NCBI RefSeq assembly: GCF_900547205.1
Contig: NZ_URFY01000077.1
Location: 1 to 13,532, forward strand
From: an uncultured Bacteroides sp.
GTDB taxonomy: Bacteria; Bacteroidota; Bacteroidia; Bacteroidales; Bacteroidaceae
Direction: 5' to 3'
DNA: 13,532 bases
Positions 6,607-13,439 of this stretch are shown here, piece after piece. A program made the translations under genes and the position numbers. The stretch's first letter is position 1. Every line of letters starts with the position of its first letter. The notes below the pieces were generated by a model, which worked only from the letters and a program-made list of their open reading frames with translations, was not told where the DNA came from and made no database searches.

Positions 6607-6766
6607 CCGTTCCTCTTATATATTGAGGACGGCATAATTATACAGCCGCCTAACTTTACTTTAATGGCGTATATATAGAATACGGCTTTAAAGTAAAGTG
6701 GTCGGGCTGCTTTTGAGAAGTGCTTCACTTTTTCCGAATATATAGACACCCGGTATAAAGTGAAGC
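6607..6766 (-). repeat. Three stem-loops with TATATA loops, two of them tandem covarying 45-nt units
   Basis: Unit A (6722-6766) has arms GCTTCACTTT/AAAGTGAAGC; unit B (6654-6698) has arms CTTTACTTTA/TAAAGTAAAG. Both are 45 nt long, begin 68 bp apart, and share the loop motif TCTATATAT on the minus strand. At one shared stem position A has a C-G pair and B a T-A pair, so pairing is kept while sequence changed. A third, smaller hairpin (6607-6632, CCTC/GAGG plus CCGT/ACGG with a one-base bulge) also has TATATA in its loop. They fill the gap between the ATPase and primase genes. They may be an mRNA control element or part of a replication origin. Confidence 0.7.
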
Positions 6767-6782
6767 GATTCCGGATAGTTGG

Positions 6783-7859
6783 TTAATAGTGATAGTCCGG
6801 CATTAATGTATATTTCCTGCCTTTCTCCTGCACTATTATCCGCTTGCATCTCAACTTTGTGATTAATTTCACTGTCTTGTTATGGCTTAGCTTCACACCG
6901 ACAGAAGCATAAGCCACAATCAGAGCTTTTTCCAACTCCTTGTAGCCGTATTCCTCACGCAAGCCGAATGCGGCTTCCAATGCTATACGGTGCTGTTGCT
7001 CGGTGATGTGCTTGCAAGGGTCAAACTCTTCCTGCTCAGGTCTGCCTACTTTCTTTTCCTGCGGTTGGTAGCCGTCCACCAGTTCGGGCAGTGCTTGTTC
7101 GTTAATGCGGAAAGCAAACGATTTGAAATCCATCGCACGTATGTGCATGGCGGACACTTTACTAATGTCACTGTTGTTCTTCTCCTTTTCTACAAGCAAT
7201 ACGGTTTCTGCCTTATTGTTGAGCTCCGTCCCGATATGCCCTCTTGCATTATCGTCACCCTTGTTTTGGTGCAGTATCGTATGAATGTGTATCTGCCTGT
7301 CATCCGTCCACTGCATCAGCTTTGAGATGATGCGTGTGGATTCACCCGGACTATTGATGTCATACACCATGTCACGAATACCGTCTATCACTACAAAACC
7401 CAAATCGGGTGTATTGTAGATAGCCTGTTCTACCGCTGCGATACGTTCTTTGGGGGTGTATTTACGCAAAGCAAGAAACTCCAGGTTCTCGTTGTCACGG
7501 TCTGTGGGCAAGCCAGCCATGCGCAAAATACGTTCCATCACTTTCAAGCAATGATAAGGGCTTTGTTCCGTATCCACATAAAGGATTTTGCACTTATCCT
7601 TTGGCAGTTCTGCCGAATATAAGAGTACCGTTCCACTCTTCAATGCTGCCGCCACAATGGCGGAAACATTGAATGTCTTTTTACTCTTGGCTTTGCCAAT
7701 GGATGCACTGAAATTTCCCAAAGTGCCTATTACCGTCCCGTTGGCTTTCAGGATTTCGGGGGCTTTCTCACACTGCATACTAATACTCAATCTTGACGAT
7801 TGCCAAATGAGAATGGCATTCTCTTTGGTTACTTCTTCAAATCTTTCGGTATTATCCAT
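6783..7859 (-). CDS. RepA-like AAA_25 ATPase (hexameric helicase type)
   Basis: The 358-aa cytosolic protein has a RecA-like ATPase core of the RepA/DnaB type used by small plasmids and mobile elements for DNA unwinding. The Walker A region reads GNFSASIGKAKSKKTFN (about 48-64); the second glycine of the classical GxxxxGKT is replaced by lysine (GKAKSKKT), a form common in Bacteroidales homologues. Further landmarks are LYVDTEQS (93-100), Walker B FVVIDGIRD (155-163) and a sensor-like HTILHQNKG with the following GHIGTELNNKAETVL. The C-terminal part (about 275-358) looks like a winged-helix DNA-binding segment. It starts 4 bp after the HTH gene, so the two are surely co-transcribed. Confidence 0.83.
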   Translation of the reverse strand: MDNTERFEEVTKENAILIWQSSRLSISMQCEKAPEILKANGTVIGTLGNFSASIGKAKSKKTFNVSAIVAAALKSGTVLLYSAELPKDKCKILYVDTEQSPYHCLKVMERILRMAGLPTDRDNENLEFLALRKYTPKERIAAVEQAIYNTPDLGFVVIDGIRDMVYDINSPGESTRIISKLMQWTDDRQIHIHTILHQNKGDDNARGHIGTELNNKAETVLLVEKEKNNSDISKVSAMHIRAMDFKSFAFRINEQALPELVDGYQPQEKKVGRPEQEEFDPCKHITEQQHRIALEAAFGLREEYGYKELEKALIVAYASVGVKLSHNKTVKLITKLRCKRIIVQEKGRKYTLMPDYHY

Positions 7860-7863
7860 TGCT

Positions 7864-8151
7864 TTATTTTTTCAAGGGACGGTTCATAATATAACTCTGC
7901 GCTTCCTGTTTAATCTGCGCTTTCGTCTTTACCGGGTTTTGGCGTAACCACGCTTCCAACTCCGACTTTTCAAAATAAAGCATTTTACCCTGCGGTTTGT
8001 AGTGGGGTATCAAATTTCCAGAAGTCAACTTGTATAGGTAACTTTTGGAAAGGTTCAAGAATGAACTTGCTTCATCGAAGCTTAGTACACTCTTGCTTAA
8101 AAACAACATCTGTTCGAGTTCCTCAACTCGCTTCTCTAAGGTTTTTTCCAT
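7864..8151 (-). CDS. Helix-turn-helix protein, MerR/excisionase type
   Basis: A small (95-aa) DNA-binding protein. A short coiled coil (MEKTLEKRVEELEQM) precedes an HTH_17-type fold: LSFDEASSFLNLSKSYLYKLTSGNLIPHYKPQGKMLYFEKSELEAWL (about 23-69). This is the pattern of excisionases and directionality factors of Bacteroidales elements. It opens the operon and may act both in excision with the integrase and as autoregulator. The gene itself contains one AGTACAC copy (8084-8090), the motif clustered at the element ends. The leader holds several dyads, one pairing over its own start codon. Confidence 0.82.
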   Translation of the reverse strand: MEKTLEKRVEELEQMLFLSKSVLSFDEASSFLNLSKSYLYKLTSGNLIPHYKPQGKMLYFEKSELEAWLRQNPVKTKAQIKQEAQSYIMNRPLKK

Positions 8152-8217
8152 ATTGTTGATGGATTAAATGAAACAATATGAAGGTGCGCACCCCCGTTTT
8201 CTTTTCGTTAACGGGGG
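8149..8217 (-). promoter_or_regulatory. Dyad-rich leader of the mobilization operon
   Basis: Three dyads lie between promoter and gene: CATATTGTT/AACAATATG (8149-8157 with 8172-8180), whose arm includes the ATG of the HTH gene; the palindrome GGTGCGCACC (8183-8192); and CCCCCGTT/AACGGGGG (8191-8198 with 8210-8217) at the expected transcription start. They could be operators for the HTH protein or mRNA hairpins that hide the start codon; the second and third overlap and would compete. Confidence 0.5.
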
Positions 8218-8225
8218 CAAAATTA
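8218..8225 (-). promoter_or_regulatory. -7 box of the HTH-ATPase-primase-mob operon
   Basis: The minus strand reads TAATTTTG, fitting TAnnTTTG, about 70 bp before the HTH start codon. A palindrome GATTGAG-TT-CTCAATC (8257-8272) lies upstream, beyond the -33 position, and may bind a regulator. No convincing -33 TTTG is seen, which would suit an activated promoter. Confidence 0.45.
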
Positions 8226-8277
8226 GAGCGTTAAAGATGAACTCTCATTGAACCTTGATTGAGTTCTCAATCTATGC

Positions 8278-9186
8278 TCAACCTTTTTTCAGTTGATTGA
8301 TATATTTGTCTATGATTTCGCTTCCTTTCGGGTCAATATACTTGATGTTATCGTTTGCAGTTGACAAGTCGCTACGTGTCAAATAGCTGTTTTTTATTTT
8401 GGCAAGTACAAGTTTATTATTAGCGATGGCAGACTGCCACTCATACGTAATAAAATCGTAATTGCTCAATTTCATCATCAAGTAAGCAAGCAAGCGGTTG
8501 TTGTTGGACTTCAAAGCTCCATCAAGCGTACACTCAAAGAAACTTTGCAGAATATTGGGGGTAATGGTAGTAGTGAAAATATGTACTTCATTTATACAGG
8601 TGGTTACGAGTTCTATTTGTTGAGGGGTGAGAACTGATTTAAAAGGATTGGCTTTTCCAACGACTTTAACGGAGGTAGCTATCTCCTTTTCCTCTTTCGG
8701 CTGTATGGGGTGCTCCATCAGTGGTGCATATTGTTTTTCCTGTCGCTGCAAATATTCAAGGTATTTTGTATCTACTACAAACCGGACGATATAAGAGAAG
8801 TAAGGCAAACGCTCGTCATAACAGGTCGGCTGCTTCGAATATTCTTCCATGCTAAAATCGGCACATTGGAAAGCTATGTATTTTCTTTTTTCGTCAGAGG
8901 ATAAATCTTCAAAGAAGCAACTCTCCCACAAAAAGTCGGGAATATCCATATCTGTTCTGATATAACACAATGCACGGCAATTTTGGTGCATGGCAACAAG
9001 TGTTTCTGTGATGTGGAAAACTTCTTGCCGTAGATATTCTTTCATCTGCTCCTTAGTCAAATACTCTTGCTTCAAGTCAAGCGCATGTACTTTCTTCCTA
9101 TATTCCTGAGCAATGCAACTATCCAGTATCTTTTGTATCTCTCGGATATTTTGTTCTCTGTAATCTTCCATAGCTATGTGTCGCAT
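8278..9186 (-). CDS. Conserved-looking protein of unknown function at the right end of the element (302 aa)
   Basis: I cannot assign a family. The N-terminal half is helical and charged with an aromatic/cysteine-rich part (FLWESCFFEDL, KYIAFQCADFSMEEYS, YFSYIVRFVVDTKYLEYL). After a linker (about 150-175) a C-terminal domain LTPQQIELVTTCINEVHIF to the end may be a helical or winged-helix domain. There is no signal peptide or transmembrane helix. It has its own promoter box (9201-9208) and lies between the operon promoter and the element end, a place where Bacteroides elements often carry regulators. Transcription would start near 9195, leaving only about 9 nt before the first ATG (9184-9186), so the second Met (9169-9171, MEDYREQN) is an equally good start. 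Confidence 0.7.
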   Translation of the reverse strand: MRHIAMEDYREQNIREIQKILDSCIAQEYRKKVHALDLKQEYLTKEQMKEYLRQEVFHITETLVAMHQNCRALCYIRTDMDIPDFLWESCFFEDLSSDEKRKYIAFQCADFSMEEYSKQPTCYDERLPYFSYIVRFVVDTKYLEYLQRQEKQYAPLMEHPIQPKEEKEIATSVKVVGKANPFKSVLTPQQIELVTTCINEVHIFTTTITPNILQSFFECTLDGALKSNNNRLLAYLMMKLSNYDFITYEWQSAIANNKLVLAKIKNSYLTRSDLSTANDNIKYIDPKGSEIIDKYINQLKKG

Positions 9187-9200
9187 AATTGTTATGATTA

Positions 9201-9208
9201 CAAAGATA
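9201..9208 (-). promoter_or_regulatory. -7 box of the 302-aa gene
   Basis: The minus strand reads TATCTTTG, a perfect TAnnTTTG match 15 bp before the first ATG. A -33 TTTG at the right distance is not evident. Confidence 0.5.
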
Positions 9209-9319
9209 GGAAAGCATCTTATTTTAAAGAATAAATCGGCAAGAAAAAGTGTATAATGAGAAAGTTAGTAGAATATCATAGTTAATAAATGATAAAAGTT
9301 AGAGTGGAGTAACAAGCGG

Positions 9320-9367
9320 AGTACACCTTATTCTTGTTTTTGATATTCAGTACACATTTAGTACACT
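9320..9367 (+). repeat. Right-end AGTACAC direct repeats (candidate att/arm site)
   Basis: AGTACAC occurs at 9320-9326, 9349-9355 and 9360-9366. The last two are 11 bp apart, as at the left end, and share TTTAGTACACT exactly with 178-188. The cluster lies between the 302-aa gene and the tRNA-Leu terminator, where an element end is expected. It may be a core crossover site or accessory protein sites. Confidence 0.5.
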
Positions 9368-9377
9368 CCGTAAAATC

Positions 9378-9415
9378 AAAAACCCCTGATAATCAGGTGA
9401 TTATCAGGGGTTTTT
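9378..9415 (-). terminator. Bidirectional terminator of tRNA-Leu
   Basis: A perfect 17-bp stem (9378-9394 with 9399-9415, core CCCCTGATAATC) around the 4-nt loop AGGT gives a run of five T on either strand. It begins 3 bp after the tRNA 3' end and also insulates the element from the chromosome. Confidence 0.92.
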
Positions 9416-9417
9416 CG

Positions 9418-9501
9418 TACCCAGACCCGGGGTCGAACCGGGATGGAAGTGAATCCACTGGTGTTTGAGACCAGCGCGTCTACCGATTCCGCCATCTGGG
9501 C
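9418..9501 (-). tRNA. tRNA-Leu (anticodon CAA)
   Basis: On the minus strand the 84-nt gene folds as a type II tRNA: acceptor stem GCCCAGA/TCTGGGT (with a G-T first pair), D-arm GGCGGAATCGGTAGACGC, anticodon stem CTGGT/ACCAG with loop CTCAAAC (anticodon CAA, decoding UUG), long variable arm, and T-arm CCCGG-TTCGACC-CCGGG. The discriminator A is at 9418; CCA is not encoded. Its 3' end faces the mobile element, the usual geometry for integration at tRNA genes, but the gene is intact. Confidence 0.96.
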
Positions 9502-9527
9502 GCATACTTGATTTCTCAATTGCGGTG

Positions 9528-9557
9528 CAAAGATACGACATTATTTTGAACCTGCAA
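9528..9557 (-). promoter_or_regulatory. tRNA-Leu promoter
   Basis: Minus strand TTG (9555-9557), a 19-bp spacer and TATCTTTG (9528-9535) make a good Bacteroides -33/-7 promoter about 27 bp before the tRNA 5' end. Confidence 0.72.
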
Positions 9558-9664
9558 TAGTTTACCTAAAAAAAGGAGAAAAAAATAATAAAACATAGCT
9601 CTAACGCTTCTCTATTAAGAGAATAAACCGTACATTAGCAGAAACTTTTAAAAGAGTCACTATC

Positions 9665-10747
9665 ATGACAAATAAGAATAATTATTGTGTTATTATGGGC
9701 GGCGGTATCGGAAGTCGCTTCTGGCCATTCAGCCGCAAAACCTTGCCAAAACAGTTTTTAGATTTCTTCGGAACAGGTCGCTCACTCTTGCAACAGACCT
9801 TTGACCGCTTCCAAAAGGTGGTTCCTACTGAAAATATTCTCATTGTCACCAATGCAATGTATGCCGATTTAGTGAAAGAGCAATTGCCAGAAGTGGACGA
9901 AAAACAAATTTTGCTGGAACCGGCACGACGTAATACCGCTCCTTGTATAGCGTGGGCTTCTTACCACATTCGCGCATTAAATCCGAATGCTAATATCGTA
10001 GTCGCCCCTTCCGACCATCTAATCCTGAAAGAAGATGAATTTCTTGCAGCCATCGAGAGAGGTTTGGATTTCGTTTCGCATTCCGACAAACTGCTGACAC
10101 TCGGCATCAAGCCCAACCGCCCGGAAACCGGATACGGATATATCCAAATAGACGAACCGGCAGGAGAAAACTTCTATAAAGTGAAAACATTCACCGAAAA
10201 ACCCGAACTGGAACTGGCTAAAGTGTTTGTGGAAAGCGGGGAGTTTTACTGGAATTCCGGCTTGTTTATGTGGAATGTGAATACCATCATCAAAGCTAAC
10301 GAATACCTGCTTCCCGAATTGACAGCCAAACTGGCACCCGGAAGAGATTATTATGCCACTGATAAGGAAAAAGCATTTATTGACGAGAATTTCCCCGCGT
10401 GTCCCAATGTATCTATCGACTTCGGCATTATGGAAAAAGCGGATAACGTATATGTATCCTTAGGCGATTTTGGCTGGTCCGATCTCGGCACATGGGGCTC
10501 TCTATACGATTTATCAGAAAGAGACGAAGAGGGCAATGTTACGCTGAAATGCCATTCACTTATCTATGATAGCAAAGACAATATGATTGTGCTTCCTAAA
10601 GGGAAACTTGCTGTAATTGATGGCTTGGAAGGCTTTCTGGTAGCAGAATCGAATAATGTTTTGCTTATTTGCCGGAAAGACGAAGAGCACGCCATCCGTA
10701 AATATGTGAATGATGCTCAAATGCTACTCGGGGACGACTATATCTAA
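9665..10747 (+). CDS. manC: Mannose-1-phosphate guanylyltransferase
   Basis: The enzyme makes GDP-mannose from mannose-1-phosphate and GTP; in Bacteroides this feeds GDP-fucose and mannose for capsule, O-antigen and glycoproteins. The 360-aa length is that of the single-domain form without the C-terminal phosphomannose isomerase cupin of bifunctional ManC/AlgA. Signature motifs are present: the nucleotide-binding GGGIGSRFWPFSRKTLPKQF (12-31), LEPARRNTAPCIAWA, VVAPSDHLI, the sugar-binding FTEKPELELA and YWNSGLFMW, and FGWSDLGTWGSLYDL. It appears monocistronic: a terminator follows within 45 bp and the tRNA upstream is divergent. The leader has a small hairpin TTCTCT-ATTA-AGAGAA (9608-9623) of unknown role. 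Confidence 0.95.
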   Translation: MTNKNNYCVIMGGGIGSRFWPFSRKTLPKQFLDFFGTGRSLLQQTFDRFQKVVPTENILIVTNAMYADLVKEQLPEVDEKQILLEPARRNTAPCIAWASYHIRALNPNANIVVAPSDHLILKEDEFLAAIERGLDFVSHSDKLLTLGIKPNRPETGYGYIQIDEPAGENFYKVKTFTEKPELELAKVFVESGEFYWNSGLFMWNVNTIIKANEYLLPELTAKLAPGRDYYATDKEKAFIDENFPACPNVSIDFGIMEKADNVYVSLGDFGWSDLGTWGSLYDLSERDEEGNVTLKCHSLIYDSKDNMIVLPKGKLAVIDGLEGFLVAESNNVLLICRKDEEHAIRKYVNDAQMLLGDDYI

Positions 10748-10788
10748 CTTGAGTAAGAGAATAAAAAACTGAATAAAACAGTATGACA

Positions 10789-10859
10789 TAACAAAAACAG
10801 TGAACGGTGAACTTCCTGCTAATAAATTGCAGTTTGTTCACCGTTCACTGTTTTTGTTA
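10789..10859. terminator. Bidirectional terminator between manC and the acyl-CoA ligase
   Basis: Perfect 24-bp inverted arms (10789-10812 and 10836-10859, core AACAGTGAACGGTGAAC) flank a 23-nt loop that can pair further through CTGC/GCAG. T-runs lie at both stem ends, so it serves both convergent genes. Confidence 0.93.
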
Positions 10860-10897
10860 ATATATCTTCGTCAGTAGCCTGACCAATCAAGAATGAT

Positions 10898-12547
10898 CTA
10901 TATAATCTCAATCCCCTTTTCCTTGCAAAGTTGCAAACCTACATCTTTCAATTTGAACTTCTGAATCTTACCGCTTCCTGTCATTGGAAACTCTTTCACG
11001 AAGAAGATGTATTTAGGTATTTTATAACGGGAAATCTTGTTTCTACAGAAATCAATAACATCCGATTCGTGCATTTCCACATCTTTCTGCAAAATGATAA
11101 ACGCACCGACGGCTTCACCATATTTCTTTGACGGAATACCAGCTACCTGTACATCCTTCACTCCATCGAGTTTATAAAGAAACTCTTCAATTTCACGCGG
11201 ATAAATATTCTCACCGCCACGGATTATCATATCCTTGATACGTCCCGTGATACGGTAATTGCCGTTCTCGTCCTTTATGCCCAAGTCGCCGGAATGGAGA
11301 AAATTATTCTTATCGAGCACTTCTGCCGTAGCTTCCGGATTCTTATAATATCCTTTCATGGTATTGTATCCGCGATTGCACATTTCTCCCTGAACGCCAA
11401 CCGGACATTCTTCGCCCGTATCGGGATCGATTACTTTCACTTCCGTAAACTCAAAATCTCGTCCCACCGTGTTGCATCGCACATCAAACGAATCATCAAT
11501 GCGGGTAGCAGTCATGCCGGGAGCCGTTTCCGTCAGTCCGTACACGCTGGTCACCTTCATATACATCTTTTCTTCCACCTGTTTCATCAGTTCGACCGGG
11601 CATAGCGAACCCGCCATAATTCCCGTACGGAGACTGGACATATCAAACAGGTCGAACATCGGATGATGCAGTTCGGCGATAAACATCGTAGGCACTCCAT
11701 AAAGTGCCGTGCATCGTTCTTTATGCACAGAAGCCAATACCACCAATGGGTCGAAACGTTCCACCATCACTTGCGTGCAGCCATGTGTCAATACATTCAT
11801 CGAAGCCAGCACTACCCCGAAGCAATGAAACAGCGGCACACAGCAACACAGTTTATCATCCGCCGTAAACTTCATGTGTTCACCCGTCAGGAAACCATTG
11901 TTGGCTATATTATAATGAGTCAGCATCACTCCCTTCGGAAAGCCGGTGGTTCCGGATGTATATTGCATATTCACCACATCATGGCAGTTCACTTTACTTT
12001 TGAGTTCGCTCAGTCTATCATCCGCCACATTATTCCCCAACAGCAGAATCTCCGCGGTATTGTACATTCCCCTGTGTTTCTCCTGACCCACATAAACCAC
12101 ATTCTTCATGTAAGGGAAACGTTCACTTTTCAGATGCCCCCGTTCGCAGTTTTTCAGTTCGGGAAGCATCGTGTACGTCATCTGCACAAAGTCGCTGTCC
12201 TTCTCACCGTTGACGATGCAAAGAGTATGCATATCCGAATTTTGGCAAAGATACTCCAACTCGGATTGCTTATAATTGGTATTTACAGTGACGTACACCG
12301 CACCAATCTTGGCGCAGGCAAACAGTAATGTCAGCCAGTCGGGAACATTTGCCGCCCAGATACCCACATGAGTGCCGCGTTCCACGCCAATGGCAATCAA
12401 TCCTTTTGCCATATCATCCACACGGCGATTCATCTGACTCCAGGTAAAACGGAGATTTCGGTCGGAATAGACTATGTATTCCTTATCGGGTGTCTCTTCG
12501 GCCCAATGTTCGAGCCACTGTCCGAGAGTACGATCAAATAATTGCAT
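10898..12547 (-). CDS. AMP-forming acyl-CoA synthetase (fatty acid-CoA ligase type)
   Basis: A 549-aa ANL-superfamily adenylating enzyme that activates a carboxylic acid with ATP and joins it to CoA. Motifs are complete: P-loop YTSGTTGFPKGVMLTHYN (196-213), the A5 motif VYGLTETAPG, the hinge and A8 GRIKDMIIRGGENIYPREIEE, and the catalytic lysine in the C-terminal GSGKIQKFKL. There is no carrier protein domain, signal peptide or membrane helix. Sequence style suggests medium- or long-chain fatty acids, but the substrate is not readable from sequence. It is co-transcribed with the XRE-cupin gene 48 bp upstream, suggesting control by that regulator in response to a small ligand. Confidence 0.9.
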   Translation of the reverse strand: MQLFDRTLGQWLEHWAEETPDKEYIVYSDRNLRFTWSQMNRRVDDMAKGLIAIGVERGTHVGIWAANVPDWLTLLFACAKIGAVYVTVNTNYKQSELEYLCQNSDMHTLCIVNGEKDSDFVQMTYTMLPELKNCERGHLKSERFPYMKNVVYVGQEKHRGMYNTAEILLLGNNVADDRLSELKSKVNCHDVVNMQYTSGTTGFPKGVMLTHYNIANNGFLTGEHMKFTADDKLCCCVPLFHCFGVVLASMNVLTHGCTQVMVERFDPLVVLASVHKERCTALYGVPTMFIAELHHPMFDLFDMSSLRTGIMAGSLCPVELMKQVEEKMYMKVTSVYGLTETAPGMTATRIDDSFDVRCNTVGRDFEFTEVKVIDPDTGEECPVGVQGEMCNRGYNTMKGYYKNPEATAEVLDKNNFLHSGDLGIKDENGNYRITGRIKDMIIRGGENIYPREIEEFLYKLDGVKDVQVAGIPSKKYGEAVGAFIILQKDVEMHESDVIDFCRNKISRYKIPKYIFFVKEFPMTGSGKIQKFKLKDVGLQLCKEKGIEII

Positions 12548-12595
12548 TTCGATAGTGATTAGTGTTCTAGTGATTAATGATTAGCAATGCCGGCA

Positions 12596-13171
12596 TCAAA
12601 TCGGTGTGTAGATTACCGCCAAGATTTTCGCAGCTTGTCCTTCGTAAGCGTGCACATGATGCGGAACAATGGAATCATAGTAAATGCTATCCCCTTCTTC
12701 CAGCAAGTAAGTGTTTTTGCCATAGCTGATTTCCATCACTCCTTCCATCACCATGATAAATTCTTCCCCTTCGTGAGAAGAAAGCACAAAGTCGGTATCC
12801 GTTGTCGGCATCACATCGATGATAAACGGTTCCATGTGACGGTCTGCCTTCGATTTGGACAGGGAATGATACTCCATATGTTTGCGGGAATGAATCGCAT
12901 TATTAGAGAAACTGATGGCATCTTTAGCTTCTTTCTTACGGCATACCACCGGTCCCGTTTCGTCCTGATCGTCAAGGAACGTACCCAGACGCACACCCAG
13001 CACGCGCGCAATCTTAATCAACGGTGCCAAAGAAGGGATATCGATATTATTCTCGATTCGTTCCACCTGTTCGAGCGCCAGTCCTGAACGTTCTGCCAAT
13101 TCCTCCATGCTAATTGATTTATCTTCGCGAAGGGCCTTAATTTTTTCGCCTACAATCTTGCTTGTATCCAT
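12596..13171 (-). CDS. XRE-family transcriptional regulator with C-terminal cupin domain
   Basis: The 191-aa protein joins an HTH_3 DNA-binding domain (about 7-62, IKALREDKSISMEELAERSG then LEQVERIENN) to a cupin_2 sensor domain (about 118-190, SSHEGEEFIMVMEG, LEEGDSIYYDSIVPHHVHAY). The cupin histidines and glutamates (H133, E136, E137, H171, H172, H174) could bind a metal or small ligand. Such proteins (SutR/PuuR-like architecture) are usually local regulators. It is the first gene of the operon with the acyl-CoA ligase, so it probably senses a substrate or product of that enzyme. A dyad in its own leader suggests autoregulation. Confidence 0.9.
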   Translation of the reverse strand: MDTSKIVGEKIKALREDKSISMEELAERSGLALEQVERIENNIDIPSLAPLIKIARVLGVRLGTFLDDQDETGPVVCRKKEAKDAISFSNNAIHSRKHMEYHSLSKSKADRHMEPFIIDVMPTTDTDFVLSSHEGEEFIMVMEGVMEISYGKNTYLLEEGDSIYYDSIVPHHVHAYEGQAAKILAVIYTPI

Positions 13172-13188
13172 ATTGAAAGTATTTTAGT

Positions 13189-13202
13189 TATCAAAGGTGA
13201 TA
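13189..13202 (-). promoter_or_regulatory. Candidate operator of the XRE-cupin gene
   Basis: TATCA-AAGG-TGATA is a perfect 5-bp dyad located between the -7 box and the start codon. Position and symmetry fit an autoregulatory site; no second copy was noticed near the ligase. Confidence 0.4.
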
Positions 13203-13221
13203 GTTTAGAATGATTAAGTTG

Positions 13222-13252
13222 CAAAAATAGCAAAATCTTCATACTGACACAA
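13222..13252 (-). promoter_or_regulatory. Promoter of the XRE-cupin/acyl-CoA ligase operon
   Basis: Minus strand TTG (13250-13252), 20-bp spacer, then TATTTTTG (13222-13229) fits the Bacteroides consensus, with transcription starting near 13215 and a leader of about 45 nt. Confidence 0.6.
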
Positions 13253-13399
13253 TTATAACTTTAAAATATATACCCAGAAGCTAAATTCTTTTTTACCAGT
13301 CCGCTATGAATTACTTAAAGGATGAATAATAGCGCATTTATGACCTAGCTCATTAACATGAATTAAGCTACCATTCTTACATAAAACAGGATCTTTTGT

Positions 13400-13407
13400 T
13401 AACTTTG
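13400..13407 (+). promoter_or_regulatory. -7 box of the gene at the right edge
   Basis: TAACTTTG matches TAnnTTTG, 32 bp before the ATG at 13440. No good -33 TTTG is seen upstream. Confidence 0.45.
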
Positions 13408-13439
13408 AAAACCATATATAAACCTTAAATTAACAAATT

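Larger units (their letters stand above)
168..9367. mobile_element. Integrated mobilizable element (IME), about 9.2 kb
   Basis: A tyrosine integrase at the left end, an excisionase-like HTH protein, a RepA-like ATPase, a Toprim primase-like protein and a MobV relaxase form the usual gene set of Bacteroides mobilizable elements of the NBU type. There are no mating-pair or type IV secretion genes, so transfer would depend on a helper element. The approximate ends are set by similar direct repeats: AGTACACTTTTAGTACACT at 170-188 and AGTACACATTTAGTACACT at 9349-9367. The right repeat lies just beyond the terminator and 3' end of a tRNA-Leu gene, a common landing place for such elements. The boundaries are inferred; no perfect long duplication of the tRNA end is visible on the left. 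Confidence 0.72.

Noticed and set aside
6561..6749. N-terminal extension of the primase frame by 63 codons
   Set aside because: It runs through the hairpin repeats, has no family similarity, and the downstream ATG at 6560 gives the usual start MNIEIAKQIG.
11663..12328. 221-codon open frame antisense to the acyl-CoA ligase
   Set aside because: It mirrors a gene with complete family motifs; the translation is histidine-rich and without domain features.
12587..13087. 166-codon open frame antisense to the XRE-cupin gene
   Set aside because: Shadow frame over a gene with two well-defined domains.
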